Shown: positions 42,790 to 52,659, numbered from the stretch's first letter. The stretch: DNA of 64,000 nt from Flavobacterium psychrophilum (GCA_001708385.1 CP012388.1:2976001-3040000), one strand, 5' to 3'. Numbers and translations: made by a program. Notes: generated from the letters alone by a model not told the origin.

Positions 42790-44454
42790 TTAGTTTCTAG
42801 CTTTCTTTTTTCCTGATTTAGGACCTACTTTAGACATTGCACATCTAAATCCAATGTAGTCTGTAGCCATATCCTGAGGGAAGTATCTTCTCTGTGCAGG
42901 ATCTAACCAGTAAGCTCTGTCTCTCCAAGAACCACCTTTGTAAACACGAACGTTGTCGTTAATAAGTGTAGTTCTTTTCGAAGATTTGTCATACTCTCTA
43001 AGCATATTTCCTAAGCTGTCTTTAGCTACAAGGTGTTTTGGAGAGTCGTACATTCTTTCTGCTTCATTTTCTGTTCCTTCGTCAGTACCACTAAAGTCAT
43101 AGAAACGTGTTGACTGTCTGTCACCATCTCTAAAGTTTCTGTTATCACTCTTAGTGTAGTTCTGTCTTAGGTAAGTATCGTCAGAAGTAACTTGCTCCTG
43201 AGCAATTTGTCCAGGCAGGTTTCTGTATTGGATTTTACCGTTTGCAAGAGTGTCATACTGAATGTTGTCAGTAGTAACGATCTCAGCTCTTCCGTCTTCA
43301 CCAATTTTATTTTTCATATAAACGTTACCCCTGTAATAGTTAAAGTCGTTACCGTCGTCATCGATTATCGGACGATAAACGTCAGCTACCCATTCTGCAA
43401 CGTTACCAGACATGTCATATAAACCAAAGTCGTTTGGTGGGTAAGATTTAGCCGGAGCCGTGATATCTGCGTTGTCATCAGACCATCCTGCAATTCCACC
43501 GTAATCACCTTTACCTTGTTTAAAGTTGGCAAGCTGATCTCCTTTAGAAGTTCTCTTACCACTACGTGTGTAAGAACCTTTCCAAGGATATTTTTTATCA
43601 CCTCTGTAAAGGTTGTACTCACGGTTACCTACAAGAGCAACAGCAGCGTATTCCCACTCAGCTTCGGTTGGAAGCCTGTATTCAGGAAGAATAAGACCTG
43701 ATGTTCTTTGTGCGTAAACATTTGTAGCATCTTCTTTAGCAGCCAGTTTGTTTCTTGGTCCTTTTAATACGATTTCCTCATTACCACCAAAAGATTTTGT
43801 AGGGCTTTCAAGGTAAGACTCAGTACTAAAAGTTGTTTCAGCAGTTACGTCAAGAACTTTTGCATCTCTTTTAAGGTATCCTTCTCTTTCAAGTACAGAT
43901 TCGTTAACACGGTCTGTTCTCCATTTAGAGAATTCAACTGCTTGTATCCAGTTAACACCTACCACAGGGAAATCAGAATAAGCTGGGTGCCTAAGGTAGT
44001 TATTAGTCATTGTTTCATTGTAACCAAGAGCACTTCTCCAAACAAGAGTGTCCGGTAAAGCACCTATGTAAATGTTTTTGTAGTTCTCTTCTGTTGGAGG
44101 GAAAACCCTTTTCAACCAGTCAAGATACTCCATGTACATTACATTGGTAACTTCTGTTTCATCCATAAAGAAAGACTGAACGTGCTGCTGGGTTGGAGTG
44201 TTGTTCCAATCGTGCATAACATCGTCCTGAACTTTACCCATAGTAAACGTTCCACCTTCTACCTCTACAAGTCCCGGAGCAGTTTCCTGCTTTTTGTACT
44301 TAGAGTTGTGTTGGAATCCACCTTTCTTGTCATTGATCTTCCAGCCGGTAGCAGTGGAATTACCATTAGACCCTTTTTTACTGCACGCAGTAAAACCAAA
44401 CGCTACTGCAAAAGCTAGTAGCAGTTGTAAAGCCGTGATTTTGTTAACTTTCAT
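42790..44454 (-). CDS. gldJ: Gliding motility lipoprotein GldJ
   Basis: 554 residues. Signal peptide with lipobox FTAC, C24 as the lipid anchor (MKVNKITALQLLLAFAVAF, then GFTACSKK). The rest is a formylglycine-generating-enzyme-like (FGE/SUMF1) fold: GGTFTMGKVQDDV, FFMDETEVTNVMYMEYLDW, YRLPTEAEWEYAAV, NDFGLYDMSGNVAEWV and a C-terminal VYKGGSWRDRAY and IGFRCAM. GldJ sits in the outer membrane/periplasm and is needed for gliding and for stability of other Gld proteins. It is divergent from porU. Confidence 0.96.
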   Translation of the reverse strand: MKVNKITALQLLLAFAVAFGFTACSKKGSNGNSTATGWKINDKKGGFQHNSKYKKQETAPGLVEVEGGTFTMGKVQDDVMHDWNNTPTQQHVQSFFMDETEVTNVMYMEYLDWLKRVFPPTEENYKNIYIGALPDTLVWRSALGYNETMTNNYLRHPAYSDFPVVGVNWIQAVEFSKWRTDRVNESVLEREGYLKRDAKVLDVTAETTFSTESYLESPTKSFGGNEEIVLKGPRNKLAAKEDATNVYAQRTSGLILPEYRLPTEAEWEYAAVALVGNREYNLYRGDKKYPWKGSYTRSGKRTSKGDQLANFKQGKGDYGGIAGWSDDNADITAPAKSYPPNDFGLYDMSGNVAEWVADVYRPIIDDDGNDFNYYRGNVYMKNKIGEDGRAEIVTTDNIQYDTLANGKIQYRNLPGQIAQEQVTSDDTYLRQNYTKSDNRNFRDGDRQSTRFYDFSGTDEGTENEAERMYDSPKHLVAKDSLGNMLREYDKSSKRTTLINDNVRVYKGGSWRDRAYWLDPAQRRYFPQDMATDYIGFRCAMSKVGPKSGKKKARN

Positions 44455-44480
44455 CTTTCAGTAGGTAAATAAATTTCGTG

Positions 44481-44512
44481 GCGCAATATAATAATTAACC
44501 TTTAAACCGCAA
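44481..44512 (-). promoter_or_regulatory. gldJ promoter (TTG-N19-TATATTGCGC)
   Basis: On the minus strand TTG (44512-44510), 19-nt spacer, then TATATTGCGC (44490-44481), one base short of TAnnTTTG. It ends 26 nt before the gldJ ATG at 44454. The same 10-mer precedes porU in the opposite direction. Confidence 0.6.
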
Positions 44513-44630
44513 CACGTTTTGAAAATTTTTAATAAAAATCTAAATTTATGTTAAATGTGTCTTTCTAGAACGGTGTTTTTAAAGTAATATTGCAAGCGGG
44601 TAGTTAAAAAAAACTTTTAATTTACTGTAA

Positions 44631-44640
44631 TATATTGCGC
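44631..44640 (+). promoter_or_regulatory. porU promoter-like element (TATATTGCGC)
   Basis: The same 10-mer as in the gldJ promoter, on the plus strand, ending 20 nt before the porU ATG. No clear TTG at the -33 spacing is seen. Confidence 0.5.
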
Positions 44641-44660
44641 GTACCTGCGTTCTTTCAAGG

Positions 44661-47600
44661 ATGAAAAACCGATTACTCTTTTATTGCCTGTTGTGTACTT
44701 TTTGGGCTTTTGCGCAGCAAAAGAACCAGATTGTTTTGAATTGGACCGATAATGTAAATTCTTCTATAGGTGAATTTCCTATAGTTGTTCCGCAATTTCA
44801 GGCAGAATACACAGAACTTAGGGCGGGCGAGAGGCAACTTCTTTTTGGTTATTCTTTTCCGGTTTCGGGTACGGTTGCTGAAAATTCATTGCAAATTACA
44901 AACGTTGTTTACGAAAATATGACAAAGGAGCAGTTGGGGTGGCTTTTGCCTTCTGCTGTGCCTTCCGGTTTAAATCCGTCTGTCGTTACAGTGAGGTCGA
45001 GAAACGAGATGCATGCGCGTATTACTCTTTCTCCTATTGTTAAAGATGGTAATGGTTTTAAAAGGGTTAAGTCTTTTACGTACGATTATTCTTTGGCAGG
45101 TCCTGCTTTAACAACGTTTGGTATAGAAGATTTTCAGGGGATAAGAAGTTCTGTTCTTGCTTCCGGTAACTGGTATCGTTTTTATGTAGAAAAATCTGGT
45201 GTTTACAGGGTTAATCGCAGTTTTTTACAACAACTCGGTTTTGACGTAAATACAGATCCGCGCAATATAAAAATTTATGGCAATGGCGGAAGGATGGTGG
45301 CACTTAGTAATAGTGATTCATATCCTGCCGATCTTGAAGAAAATGCTATTACATTTATAGGAGAGGAAGATGGAAAGTTTGATAATGCTGATTATATATT
45401 GTTTTATGCAGAAGGTGTAGATAACTGGAGTGCTGATAATGGTAGTCATAATAACCTTTATGCGGACAGGTCATATTATTATGTAACATCGCAGGGTGGT
45501 CCCGGGAAAAGGATCACTGCCATGGGAGAGCCTGCCGGTGCGCCTACATTGACTACTGGGGTTTTTGATGAATATCAGTTTCATGAAAAAGATTTGGTAA
45601 ATATTGCACGTCTTGGCAGGAAATGGCATGGCGAGGCCTTTAGCGTAAATAATAAACAGGATTTTGAGTTTACAGTTCCGGATATTGACATGTCTCCGGT
45701 TTCAATTACAGTTGGTGCTGCGGCAAATTCTGTCGTGGCAACGTCTATGACTGCTACAGTTAACGGGCAATCTTTAGCTTCATTGTCTTTTGTGCCTCCA
45801 GCTGAGTCTGTTGCAGCAACTGAACATATAAGAGCGGGTACATTTACTCCAACGGGCAACACTTTCACTATTAGCCTTACTTATAATAATAACGGGGCTC
45901 CCGGATCTAATGCGTGGCTGGATTATATTATTGTAAAAGCGAAGCGAAGATTAAATGGAACAGGTAAGCAATTTAGGTTTAGGTATAATGATGCTGCATT
46001 GAATAATGGGGTAGTTCAGTATAATGTTTCAAACGCTTCCGGTATAAGTGAGGTTTGGGATATTACGGATATATATAATGCCGGTAAAGTTGTTAATGCG
46101 GGTCAGCAATCTCAGTTTTCGTTTAAAGCGGGTCTTGGTGAAGTGCGACAGTATATTACAGTAGTGCCGTCCGATTATTACACGCCGCTTCGAGAAAGCC
46201 AGGCACGTGTTGCGAACCAGGATATAAAAGGGACAATATTCAACGGTTCTAACGGTCAGTTTCAGGATGTTGATTATATTATCGTTACGCCTGCTTCTCT
46301 TAATGCTTCTGCAGACAGGCTTGCAAACCTGCATCGTAACCAGGGGTTAAATGTTAAGGTGGTTAATCTTGAAAATATTTATCAGGAATTCTCTTCCGGT
46401 AAACAGGATATAGGTGCTATTCGTAATATGATAAAGTATGTTTACTACAATGCATCGTCTGTTGCTAATAGGGTTAAGTATGTAAATCTTTTTGGCGACG
46501 CTTCATTTGACTATAAAAACAGGACGCCTAACAATACCAACATCGTTCCTATAATGCAGGCTTATGATTCTAACGGAGGTATAGATCCTCGTAATTCTAA
46601 TAACTTTAGTGTCATTACTACATTTATTACCGATGATTTTTACGGAGCAATGGATCCCGGCGAGGGCAGGTTCGGTTTTGGTGATTCGGAAGGGTTGGAT
46701 ATAGCAGTTGGCAGAATGCTTGTTACCGGAAGGCAGCAGGCAGATGAAATGGTAAATAAGGTCGCAGAATATATTGATGCAGCGTCTTACGGAAGATGGC
46801 GTAATGAGTTTATTGTAATGACCGATGACCTTGATGGTAATGGTTCGGAGCGCTTTGTTGTGGAGATGGAAAATGGAGTTAGTGATCCGCTAAAACAAAA
46901 CAGGCCATTTGTAAACGTAAGGAAATTTCATACCGATGCTTATGTGCAGCAGTCGTCTGCGGGAGGGCAAAGATATCCTGATGCAAAAGAGCAATTTATA
47001 AGAGCAATTAACTACGGTGCCCTGGTGGTGAATTATCTTGGGCACGGAGGAGAGAATGGCCTTGCCAGTGAGCGTATGTATGAGAAGACAGATGCCGACA
47101 ATCTTACCAATCGCTACAAGTATCCGTTGTTTATAACAGCAAGCTGTGAGGTTACCAAGTTTGATAATCCATATCATCCTACCGTCGGTGAATTTACTTA
47201 TTGGAATCCGAAGGGTGGGGCGATAGGGCTTATATCTACAACAAGGGCGTTGTATATTTCGAGCGCTTATGTGTTTAATCCAAGAATTACAAGAGAATTG
47301 TATGCTTTTGGTCAAAATGAGTATCCCTCTATTTCTGAAGCATTAAGAAGGGCAAAAGTTGGGCTGGGCCTTAGAGATTTAAGAATGATTTGTTTTGTGG
47401 GAGATCCTGCGCTGCATCTGGCAGTGCCTAAGCCTAAGATAGAGCTTACTCATATTAATGATATTCCTGTGGCAGATTTTACCGGCGCGCTTAATTCGCT
47501 TTCGTATGTAAAACTAGCGGGTGTTGTGATGAACGAAAGTGGTACAGCTGTATTGTCTGGTTACAGTGGGGAACTTGAAGTTACTATTTTTGATAAAGAT

Positions 47601-48536
47601 ATAGATAGGGTAACGCTTGGTAATGATGGTGTAAGAAATTCATTGGGTCAGGTAATTATAACGCCATTTAAAACAATTGGTGAAACTATATTTCGTGGTA
47701 ATGCGTCAGTATCAGGCGGGCGTTTTGAATTTGGGTTTGTGGTGCCGCGTGATATTCGTGTGCCTGTAGGTAATGGGCGTGTTAGCTTATATTCTAAAAG
47801 GGCAAATCTTCTGGAAGATCATCAGGGATACAATAATGATGTTAGGGTTGGTGGGGTGAATTTAAATGCAGCTGTTGATAATACGCCTCCAAAGGTGAGG
47901 TTGTATATGAATGACGAGTCGTTTGTGTCGGGGGGTATAACCAATGCTTCGCCAATATTGCTTGCCTTTCTTGAAGATGAGCATGGTATTAATACTGCAA
48001 GCGGTATAGGGCATGATATCGTGGGGATATTAGATGGTGATGAGAATAACCCATTTATTATGAACGATTATTATGAAACCGAACTTGACGACTATACTAA
48101 AGGAGCTTTGCGTTTTCCGTTTAGTAACCTTGAAAAGGGACTGCATACCCTGGTGTTTAAAGCATGGGATGTATATAATAACCTTGTTACTGCCGAAATA
48201 CAGTTTGTAGTGGTAGGTGACGAGGGCTTAACGCTGGATAAAGTGCTTAATTATCCTAACCCGTTTGTTAGTTATACCGAATTCTGGTTTACACACAACA
48301 GGCCTTTTGAGCCTTTGGATGTGCAGGTTCAGATATTTACGGTAACGGGCAAAGTGGTAAAGACGATAAATCAGTCGGTTACTACCGATGGCTTTTTGTG
48401 CCGTGATATAAAATGGGATGGAAAAGATGATTTCGGAGACCGTATTGGTAAGGGGGTTTACGTATATAAGCTTACTGTGAGGTCGGCTACGACACGTAAA
48501 ACTGCAGAAAAGTACGAAAAACTTGTATTGCTGTAA
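44661..48536 (+). CDS. porU: Type IX secretion sortase PorU (C25 gingipain family)
   Basis: 1291 residues, the usual PorU size. Signal peptide 1-18 (LLCTFWAFAQ). The C25 peptidase domain carries catalytic H795 in YLGHGGENG and C829 in FITASCEVTKF. C-terminal ~90 residues (LNYPNPFVSYTEFWF, DDFGDRIGKGVYVYKL) form a T9SS-type C-terminal domain. PorU is the outer-membrane-surface sortase that removes the C-terminal signal of T9SS cargo and attaches it, working with PorV. porV follows after 40 nt, and gldJ is divergent. Confidence 0.97.
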   Translation: MKNRLLFYCLLCTFWAFAQQKNQIVLNWTDNVNSSIGEFPIVVPQFQAEYTELRAGERQLLFGYSFPVSGTVAENSLQITNVVYENMTKEQLGWLLPSAVPSGLNPSVVTVRSRNEMHARITLSPIVKDGNGFKRVKSFTYDYSLAGPALTTFGIEDFQGIRSSVLASGNWYRFYVEKSGVYRVNRSFLQQLGFDVNTDPRNIKIYGNGGRMVALSNSDSYPADLEENAITFIGEEDGKFDNADYILFYAEGVDNWSADNGSHNNLYADRSYYYVTSQGGPGKRITAMGEPAGAPTLTTGVFDEYQFHEKDLVNIARLGRKWHGEAFSVNNKQDFEFTVPDIDMSPVSITVGAAANSVVATSMTATVNGQSLASLSFVPPAESVAATEHIRAGTFTPTGNTFTISLTYNNNGAPGSNAWLDYIIVKAKRRLNGTGKQFRFRYNDAALNNGVVQYNVSNASGISEVWDITDIYNAGKVVNAGQQSQFSFKAGLGEVRQYITVVPSDYYTPLRESQARVANQDIKGTIFNGSNGQFQDVDYIIVTPASLNASADRLANLHRNQGLNVKVVNLENIYQEFSSGKQDIGAIRNMIKYVYYNASSVANRVKYVNLFGDASFDYKNRTPNNTNIVPIMQAYDSNGGIDPRNSNNFSVITTFITDDFYGAMDPGEGRFGFGDSEGLDIAVGRMLVTGRQQADEMVNKVAEYIDAASYGRWRNEFIVMTDDLDGNGSERFVVEMENGVSDPLKQNRPFVNVRKFHTDAYVQQSSAGGQRYPDAKEQFIRAINYGALVVNYLGHGGENGLASERMYEKTDADNLTNRYKYPLFITASCEVTKFDNPYHPTVGEFTYWNPKGGAIGLISTTRALYISSAYVFNPRITRELYAFGQNEYPSISEALRRAKVGLGLRDLRMICFVGDPALHLAVPKPKIELTHINDIPVADFTGALNSLSYVKLAGVVMNESGTAVLSGYSGELEVTIFDKDIDRVTLGNDGVRNSLGQVIITPFKTIGETIFRGNASVSGGRFEFGFVVPRDIRVPVGNGRVSLYSKRANLLEDHQGYNNDVRVGGVNLNAAVDNTPPKVRLYMNDESFVSGGITNASPILLAFLEDEHGINTASGIGHDIVGILDGDENNPFIMNDYYETELDDYTKGALRFPFSNLEKGLHTLVFKAWDVYNNLVTAEIQFVVVGDEGLTLDKVLNYPNPFVSYTEFWFTHNRPFEPLDVQVQIFTVTGKVVKTINQSVTTDGFLCRDIKWDGKDDFGDRIGKGVYVYKLTVRSATTRKTAEKYEKLVLL

Positions 48537-48551
48537 AAAACATTATATTTG
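48524..48551 (+). promoter_or_regulatory. Internal porV promoter (TTG-N17-TATATTTG)
   Basis: TTG at 48524-48526, inside the last codons of porU, 17-nt spacer, then TATATTTG at 48544-48551 in the 40-nt gap. A strong Bacteroidetes promoter, so porV can be made without porU. Confidence 0.78.
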
Positions 48552-48576
48552 TGACCTTTAAATTTTCAAACTAAGA

Positions 48577-49761
48577 ATGAAAAAGATACTATTAATCGCG
48601 CTTTCCTTATTAGGATTGCAAACCGTAAAAGCCCAGACGCAGAATGACAGGGTAATTACAACGGGGGTTCCGTTTTTAACAATAGCTGCCGATGCCCGTG
48701 CAGCCGGTATGGCCGATCAGGGTGTTGCAACGTCTTCAGATGTTTATTCTCAACAGTGGAATCCCGCTAAATATGCGTTTGCATTGAAAGAGCATGGTCT
48801 GTCATTCAGTTACACGCCATACCTTACTAATATTGCGAATGATATATCTTTAGGTCAGATTACTTACTATAACAGGATTAGTGACAGGAGTGCGTTTGCA
48901 GGTAGCCTTCGTTATTTTGGTTTAGGTGATATAGAGCTTCGCCAAGACCCAAGCCAGCCGGCTACAGTAAGGTCTCCAAATGAACTTGCTGTTGATTTAT
49001 CTTATGCGCTAAAGCTTGATGAGCAATTCTCAATGGCTATTGCAGGTAGGTTTATTAGTTCTAACTTAAGGATACCTGAGTCTATGTCGGGTGGAGATGC
49101 AAGTGCTGCAAATACATTTGCATTTGATATTGCTGCATTCTACCAGTCAGAAGAAATTGCATTTGATGACTTTAACGGTCGTTTCAGGGCGGGTATGAAT
49201 CTTCAGAACTTAGGTCCGAAGATTAGTTATGATAATGACCCTGAATTAAGTTCAAACTTCCTGCCTTCTACAATGAGGCTTGGTGGAGGTTTCGATTTTA
49301 TTTTTGATGAGTATAATAAAGTAGGGGTTAATGTTGAGCTTGCAAAACTTCTAGTGCCAACGCCTCAGGCTTTAACTGATAAAAACGGAGACGGTTTAGT
49401 TGATGATACAGACCGTGCAATAATTAATAAAGAATATAACGATACGAACTGGGTGTCCGGTATCTTTAAATCATTCGGTGATGCGCCTGATGGCTTCCGT
49501 GAGGAGTTGAAGGAGATTACCTATTCGGTAGGGGCAGAGTATACGTACCAGGATTCATTTGCTTTCCGTTTAGGATATTTTAATGAAGACAAAAGTAAAG
49601 GTGCACGTAAATTCTTTTCACTGGGTGCAGGTTTCAGATATTCTGTAGTTAAAATAGATGTATCATATCTTTTCTCTGCATCGCAGGTAAGAAATCCTTT
49701 AGAAAACACGCTACGATTCTCGCTTAGCTTCAACTTTGGAGACGATTACGACGAATATTAG
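48577..49761 (+). CDS. porV: Type IX secretion outer membrane protein PorV (LptO)
   Basis: 394 residues. Signal peptide (MKKILLIALSLLGLQTVKAQ), then a FadL-like 14-strand outer-membrane barrel: FLTIAADARAAGMADQGVAT is the conserved N-terminal block, and the C-terminus RFSLSFNFGDDYDEY ends in an aromatic strand. PorV ferries cargo to the PorU sortase and is needed for most T9SS export. It is adjacent to porU, with its own promoter and terminator. Confidence 0.96.
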   Translation: MKKILLIALSLLGLQTVKAQTQNDRVITTGVPFLTIAADARAAGMADQGVATSSDVYSQQWNPAKYAFALKEHGLSFSYTPYLTNIANDISLGQITYYNRISDRSAFAGSLRYFGLGDIELRQDPSQPATVRSPNELAVDLSYALKLDEQFSMAIAGRFISSNLRIPESMSGGDASAANTFAFDIAAFYQSEEIAFDDFNGRFRAGMNLQNLGPKISYDNDPELSSNFLPSTMRLGGGFDFIFDEYNKVGVNVELAKLLVPTPQALTDKNGDGLVDDTDRAIINKEYNDTNWVSGIFKSFGDAPDGFREELKEITYSVGAEYTYQDSFAFRLGYFNEDKSKGARKFFSLGAGFRYSVVKIDVSYLFSASQVRNPLENTLRFSLSFNFGDDYDEY

Positions 49762-49775
49762 TAGATAGTATAATT

Positions 49776-49808
49776 AAAAAGGAACCTCAAAAGGGTTCCT
49801 TTTTTTAG
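49776..49808 (+). terminator. Terminator of porU-porV
   Basis: 11-bp stem AAAAAGGAACC (49776-49786) / GGTTCCTTTTT (49794-49804), 7-nt loop, T-run. Confidence 0.9.
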
Positions 49809-49867
49809 ATTATAGCACAGATACATCCGTTGTCCTAAAAAATAACAAAATACTTAGCTTAAATCTT

Positions 49868-49896
49868 TTTGTTATTAAAGGGAAGTAGTATTTTTG
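49868..49896 (+). promoter_or_regulatory. pdhA promoter (TTTG-N17-TATTTTTG)
   Basis: TTTG 49868-49871, 17-nt spacer, TATTTTTG 49889-49896. Transcription would start near 49903, giving a leader of about 80 nt before the pdhA ATG. Confidence 0.8.
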
Positions 49897-49981
49897 CATT
49901 TCGCAAATTTGTGTGAGGAAACTGTTTGCGTTCAGGAAAAACATTTTTTATAAAATCACATCAGCAACAATAATTTAGCAA

Positions 49982-50983
49982 ATGAAAGAAATAACAAAAG
50001 AAGTTTATCTGAAGTGGTATGAAGATATGCAGTTTTGGAGGAAGTTTGAAGACAAACTGGCAGCTTTATACATTCAGCAAAAAGTTAGAGGTTTCCTTCA
50101 CTTATATAACGGCCAGGAGGCTGTTCTTGCCGGAGCATTACATGCAATGGATCTTGGTAAAGATAAAATGATTACTGCTTACCGTAACCACGTTCAGCCA
50201 ATTGGTATGGGCGTAGATCCTAAAAGGGTTATGGCAGAGCTTTTGGGTAAGGCTACTGGAACTTCTAAAGGTCTTGGTGGTTCTATGCACATTTTCTCTA
50301 AAGAACATGGTTTCTTTGGTGGTCACGGTATCGTGGGTGCACAGATACCTGTAGGTGCAGGTATGGCTTTTGCCGATAAATATTTTAATACCGGTGGTGT
50401 AACCCTTACTTATTTTGGTGACGGAGCTGCACGCCAGGGATCGCTTCACGAAGCGTTTAACATGGCTATGCTATGGAAACTTCCTGTCGTGTTCATTGTA
50501 GAGAATAACGGTTATGCAATGGGTACCTCTGTAGAGCGTACTGCTAACCATACTGATATATGGAAACTTGGTCTTGGTTATGAAATGCCATGCGGACCTG
50601 TTGACGGAATGAACCCTATTAAAGTTGCTGAAGCTATGTCTGAAGCTATTGACAGGGCAAGAAGAGGAGATGGGCCAACATTCCTTGAAATGAAAACGTA
50701 TCGTTACCGTGGTCACTCAATGAGTGATGCGCAACACTACAGAACGAAAGAGGAAGTAGAAGAGTACAGAAAAATTGACCCTATTATCCAGGTTCTTGAT
50801 ATCATCAAAGAAAAGAACTATGCTACGGAAGCAGAAATTGAAGTTATCGATAAAAGGGTGAAAGACCTTGTTGAAGAGTGCGAAAAATTTGCAGAAGAGT
50901 CTCCGTACCCGGATTTAAGCGTTATGTACGACGTTGTTTACGATCAAAAAGATTATCCATTTTTACCACATAAACTACAATAA
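49982..50983 (+). CDS. pdhA: Pyruvate dehydrogenase E1 component, alpha subunit
   Basis: 333 residues. Thiamine-diphosphate-dependent decarboxylation of pyruvate; this is the alpha half of a two-chain E1. ThDP motif GDGAARQGSLHEAFN ending in FIVENN, with GLGGSMH, GHGIVGAQIP and TYRYRGHSMSDAQHYR as family blocks. E1 alpha must pair with an E1-beta not found in this window. The E2 gene starts 2 nt after the stop, so the genes are one operon. Confidence 0.95.
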   Translation: MKEITKEVYLKWYEDMQFWRKFEDKLAALYIQQKVRGFLHLYNGQEAVLAGALHAMDLGKDKMITAYRNHVQPIGMGVDPKRVMAELLGKATGTSKGLGGSMHIFSKEHGFFGGHGIVGAQIPVGAGMAFADKYFNTGGVTLTYFGDGAARQGSLHEAFNMAMLWKLPVVFIVENNGYAMGTSVERTANHTDIWKLGLGYEMPCGPVDGMNPIKVAEAMSEAIDRARRGDGPTFLEMKTYRYRGHSMSDAQHYRTKEEVEEYRKIDPIIQVLDIIKEKNYATEAEIEVIDKRVKDLVEECEKFAEESPYPDLSVMYDVVYDQKDYPFLPHKLQ

Positions 50984-50985
50984 CC

Positions 50986-52659
50986 ATGGCAAAGATTATA
51001 ACTATGCCGCGTCTTAGCGACACTATGACCGAAGGTACTGTGGCTACGTGGCTTAAAAAAGTTGGTGATACAATTAAAGAAGGAGATATCCTTGCAGAGA
51101 TTGAAACAGATAAAGCTACAATGGAATTTGAAGCTTTTGATGCAGGTACACTTTTACACATTGGAATTCAGGAAGGTGAAACTGCTCCGGTAGATTCAGT
51201 TCTTGCTGTTATCGGTAAAGAAGGTGAAGATATTTCAGGGCTTCTTGAAGGTAAGGCAGCTCCTGCTGCTGATTCTGATAAAAAAGAAGAGCCTAAGAAA
51301 GAAGAAAAAGCTGATGAAGCTAAAACAGAAGAAAAACCTGCCGAAGAGAAGAAAGCTGCACCTGCTGCTGCCGGACTTCCTGAAGGTGTTATTGTAGTTA
51401 CTATGCCTCGCCTTAGTGATACTATGACCGAAGGTACTGTTGCTACATGGCTTAAAAAAGAAGGTGATACTGTAAAAGAAGGTGACATCCTTGCAGAAAT
51501 TGAAACGGACAAAGCTACTATGGAGTTTGAATCGTTTAATGCAGGTACACTACTTAAAATAGGTATCCAGGAAGGACAGACTGCTCCGGTAGACAGCCTT
51601 CTCGCGATTATTGGCCCTGCGGGAACAGATGTTTCCGGTGTTACAGGTAAAGAAGGAAGCAATCCTGCTGCTGAAAGCAAATCGGAAGAAGCTCCTAAAG
51701 AAGATAAAAAAGAAGAAGCGGCACCAGCTCCAAAAGCTGAAGAGGCTGCTCCTGCAACTAACGATAGCGGAAGACTATTTGTTTCTCCGTTAGCACGTAA
51801 GATCGCCGAAGAAAAAGGCGTTAACCTTAATCAGGTTAAAGGTTCTGGTGAGAACGGTCGTATCGTTAAAAAAGATATTGAAAGCTATACACCACAGGCT
51901 GCACAGCCGGCGGCTCAGGCTACTGCTCCGCAAGGTGCTGCAAAAGCTGAGGCTAAACCATTTGTTCCTGCTGGTGAAGTAAGTACCGAAGAAGTGAAAA
52001 ACAACCAAATGCGTAAAACTATTGCGCGTCGTCTGGCTGAATCTAAATTCACTGCTCCGGAATACAGCCTTACTATAGAGCTTGATATGGATAACGCTAT
52101 TGCTTCGAGAGGTGTTATTAATGCAGTGCCGGATACTAAAGTGTCATTTAACGACCTTGTAGTTAAAGCATGTGCTATGGCTTTGAGAAAACACCCTCAG
52201 GTTAATACCCAGTGGAAAGATGATGTTACTGTTTACAACAAACACATTAGCATTGGTGTTGCTGTTGCTGTTGAAGACGGACTTCTTGTACCGGTACTTA
52301 AATTTACCGACAACATGAGCCTTTCTCAAATTGGTGCTACAGTGAAAGACCTTGCAGGTAAAGCGAAAAACAAAAAACTTGCTCCTGCAGATATGGAAGG
52401 CAGCACGTTTACCGTTTCTAACTTAGGTATGTTTGGTATTCAGGAGTTTACATCTATTATCAACCAGCCTAACTCTGCAATCCTTTCAGTAGGTGCTATC
52501 ATACAGAAACCTGTTGTTAAAGATGGTCAGATAGTTGTAGGTAATGTAATGAAAGTAACTCTTACATGCGACCACAGAACAGTTGATGGCGCTACAGGAG
52601 CTCAGTTCCTTCAAACGCTTAAACAATATATTGAAAATCCGGTTACTATGCTGGCATAA
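50986..52659 (+). CDS. pdhC: Pyruvate dehydrogenase E2, dihydrolipoamide acetyltransferase (two lipoyl domains)
   Basis: 557 residues. Two lipoyl domains (about 3-78 and 136-211), each with ETDKATMEFE, so lipoylated K43 and K176. Both are joined by Lys/Glu/Ala/Pro-rich linkers. An E3/E1-binding domain follows (about 263-300: SPLARKIAEEKGVN). The catalytic acetyltransferase domain runs from about 340 to the end, with DHRTVDGATGAQFL near the C-terminus giving the active His. It forms the PDH core. Overlap of the operon with pdhA is 2 nt short of contact. Confidence 0.95.
   Translation: MAKIITMPRLSDTMTEGTVATWLKKVGDTIKEGDILAEIETDKATMEFEAFDAGTLLHIGIQEGETAPVDSVLAVIGKEGEDISGLLEGKAAPAADSDKKEEPKKEEKADEAKTEEKPAEEKKAAPAAAGLPEGVIVVTMPRLSDTMTEGTVATWLKKEGDTVKEGDILAEIETDKATMEFESFNAGTLLKIGIQEGQTAPVDSLLAIIGPAGTDVSGVTGKEGSNPAAESKSEEAPKEDKKEEAAPAPKAEEAAPATNDSGRLFVSPLARKIAEEKGVNLNQVKGSGENGRIVKKDIESYTPQAAQPAAQATAPQGAAKAEAKPFVPAGEVSTEEVKNNQMRKTIARRLAESKFTAPEYSLTIELDMDNAIASRGVINAVPDTKVSFNDLVVKACAMALRKHPQVNTQWKDDVTVYNKHISIGVAVAVEDGLLVPVLKFTDNMSLSQIGATVKDLAGKAKNKKLAPADMEGSTFTVSNLGMFGIQEFTSIINQPNSAILSVGAIIQKPVVKDGQIVVGNVMKVTLTCDHRTVDGATGAQFLQTLKQYIENPVTMLA

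Noticed and set aside
46890..47315. 141-codon minus-strand frame inside porU
   Set aside because: It overlaps the catalytic C25 domain of porU and shows no motif of its own.
51168..51680. 170-codon minus-strand frame inside pdhC
   Set aside because: It is the mirror of the Lys/Glu/Ala-rich linker and second lipoyl domain; such repetitive codons keep the opposite strand open. No independent start signal.
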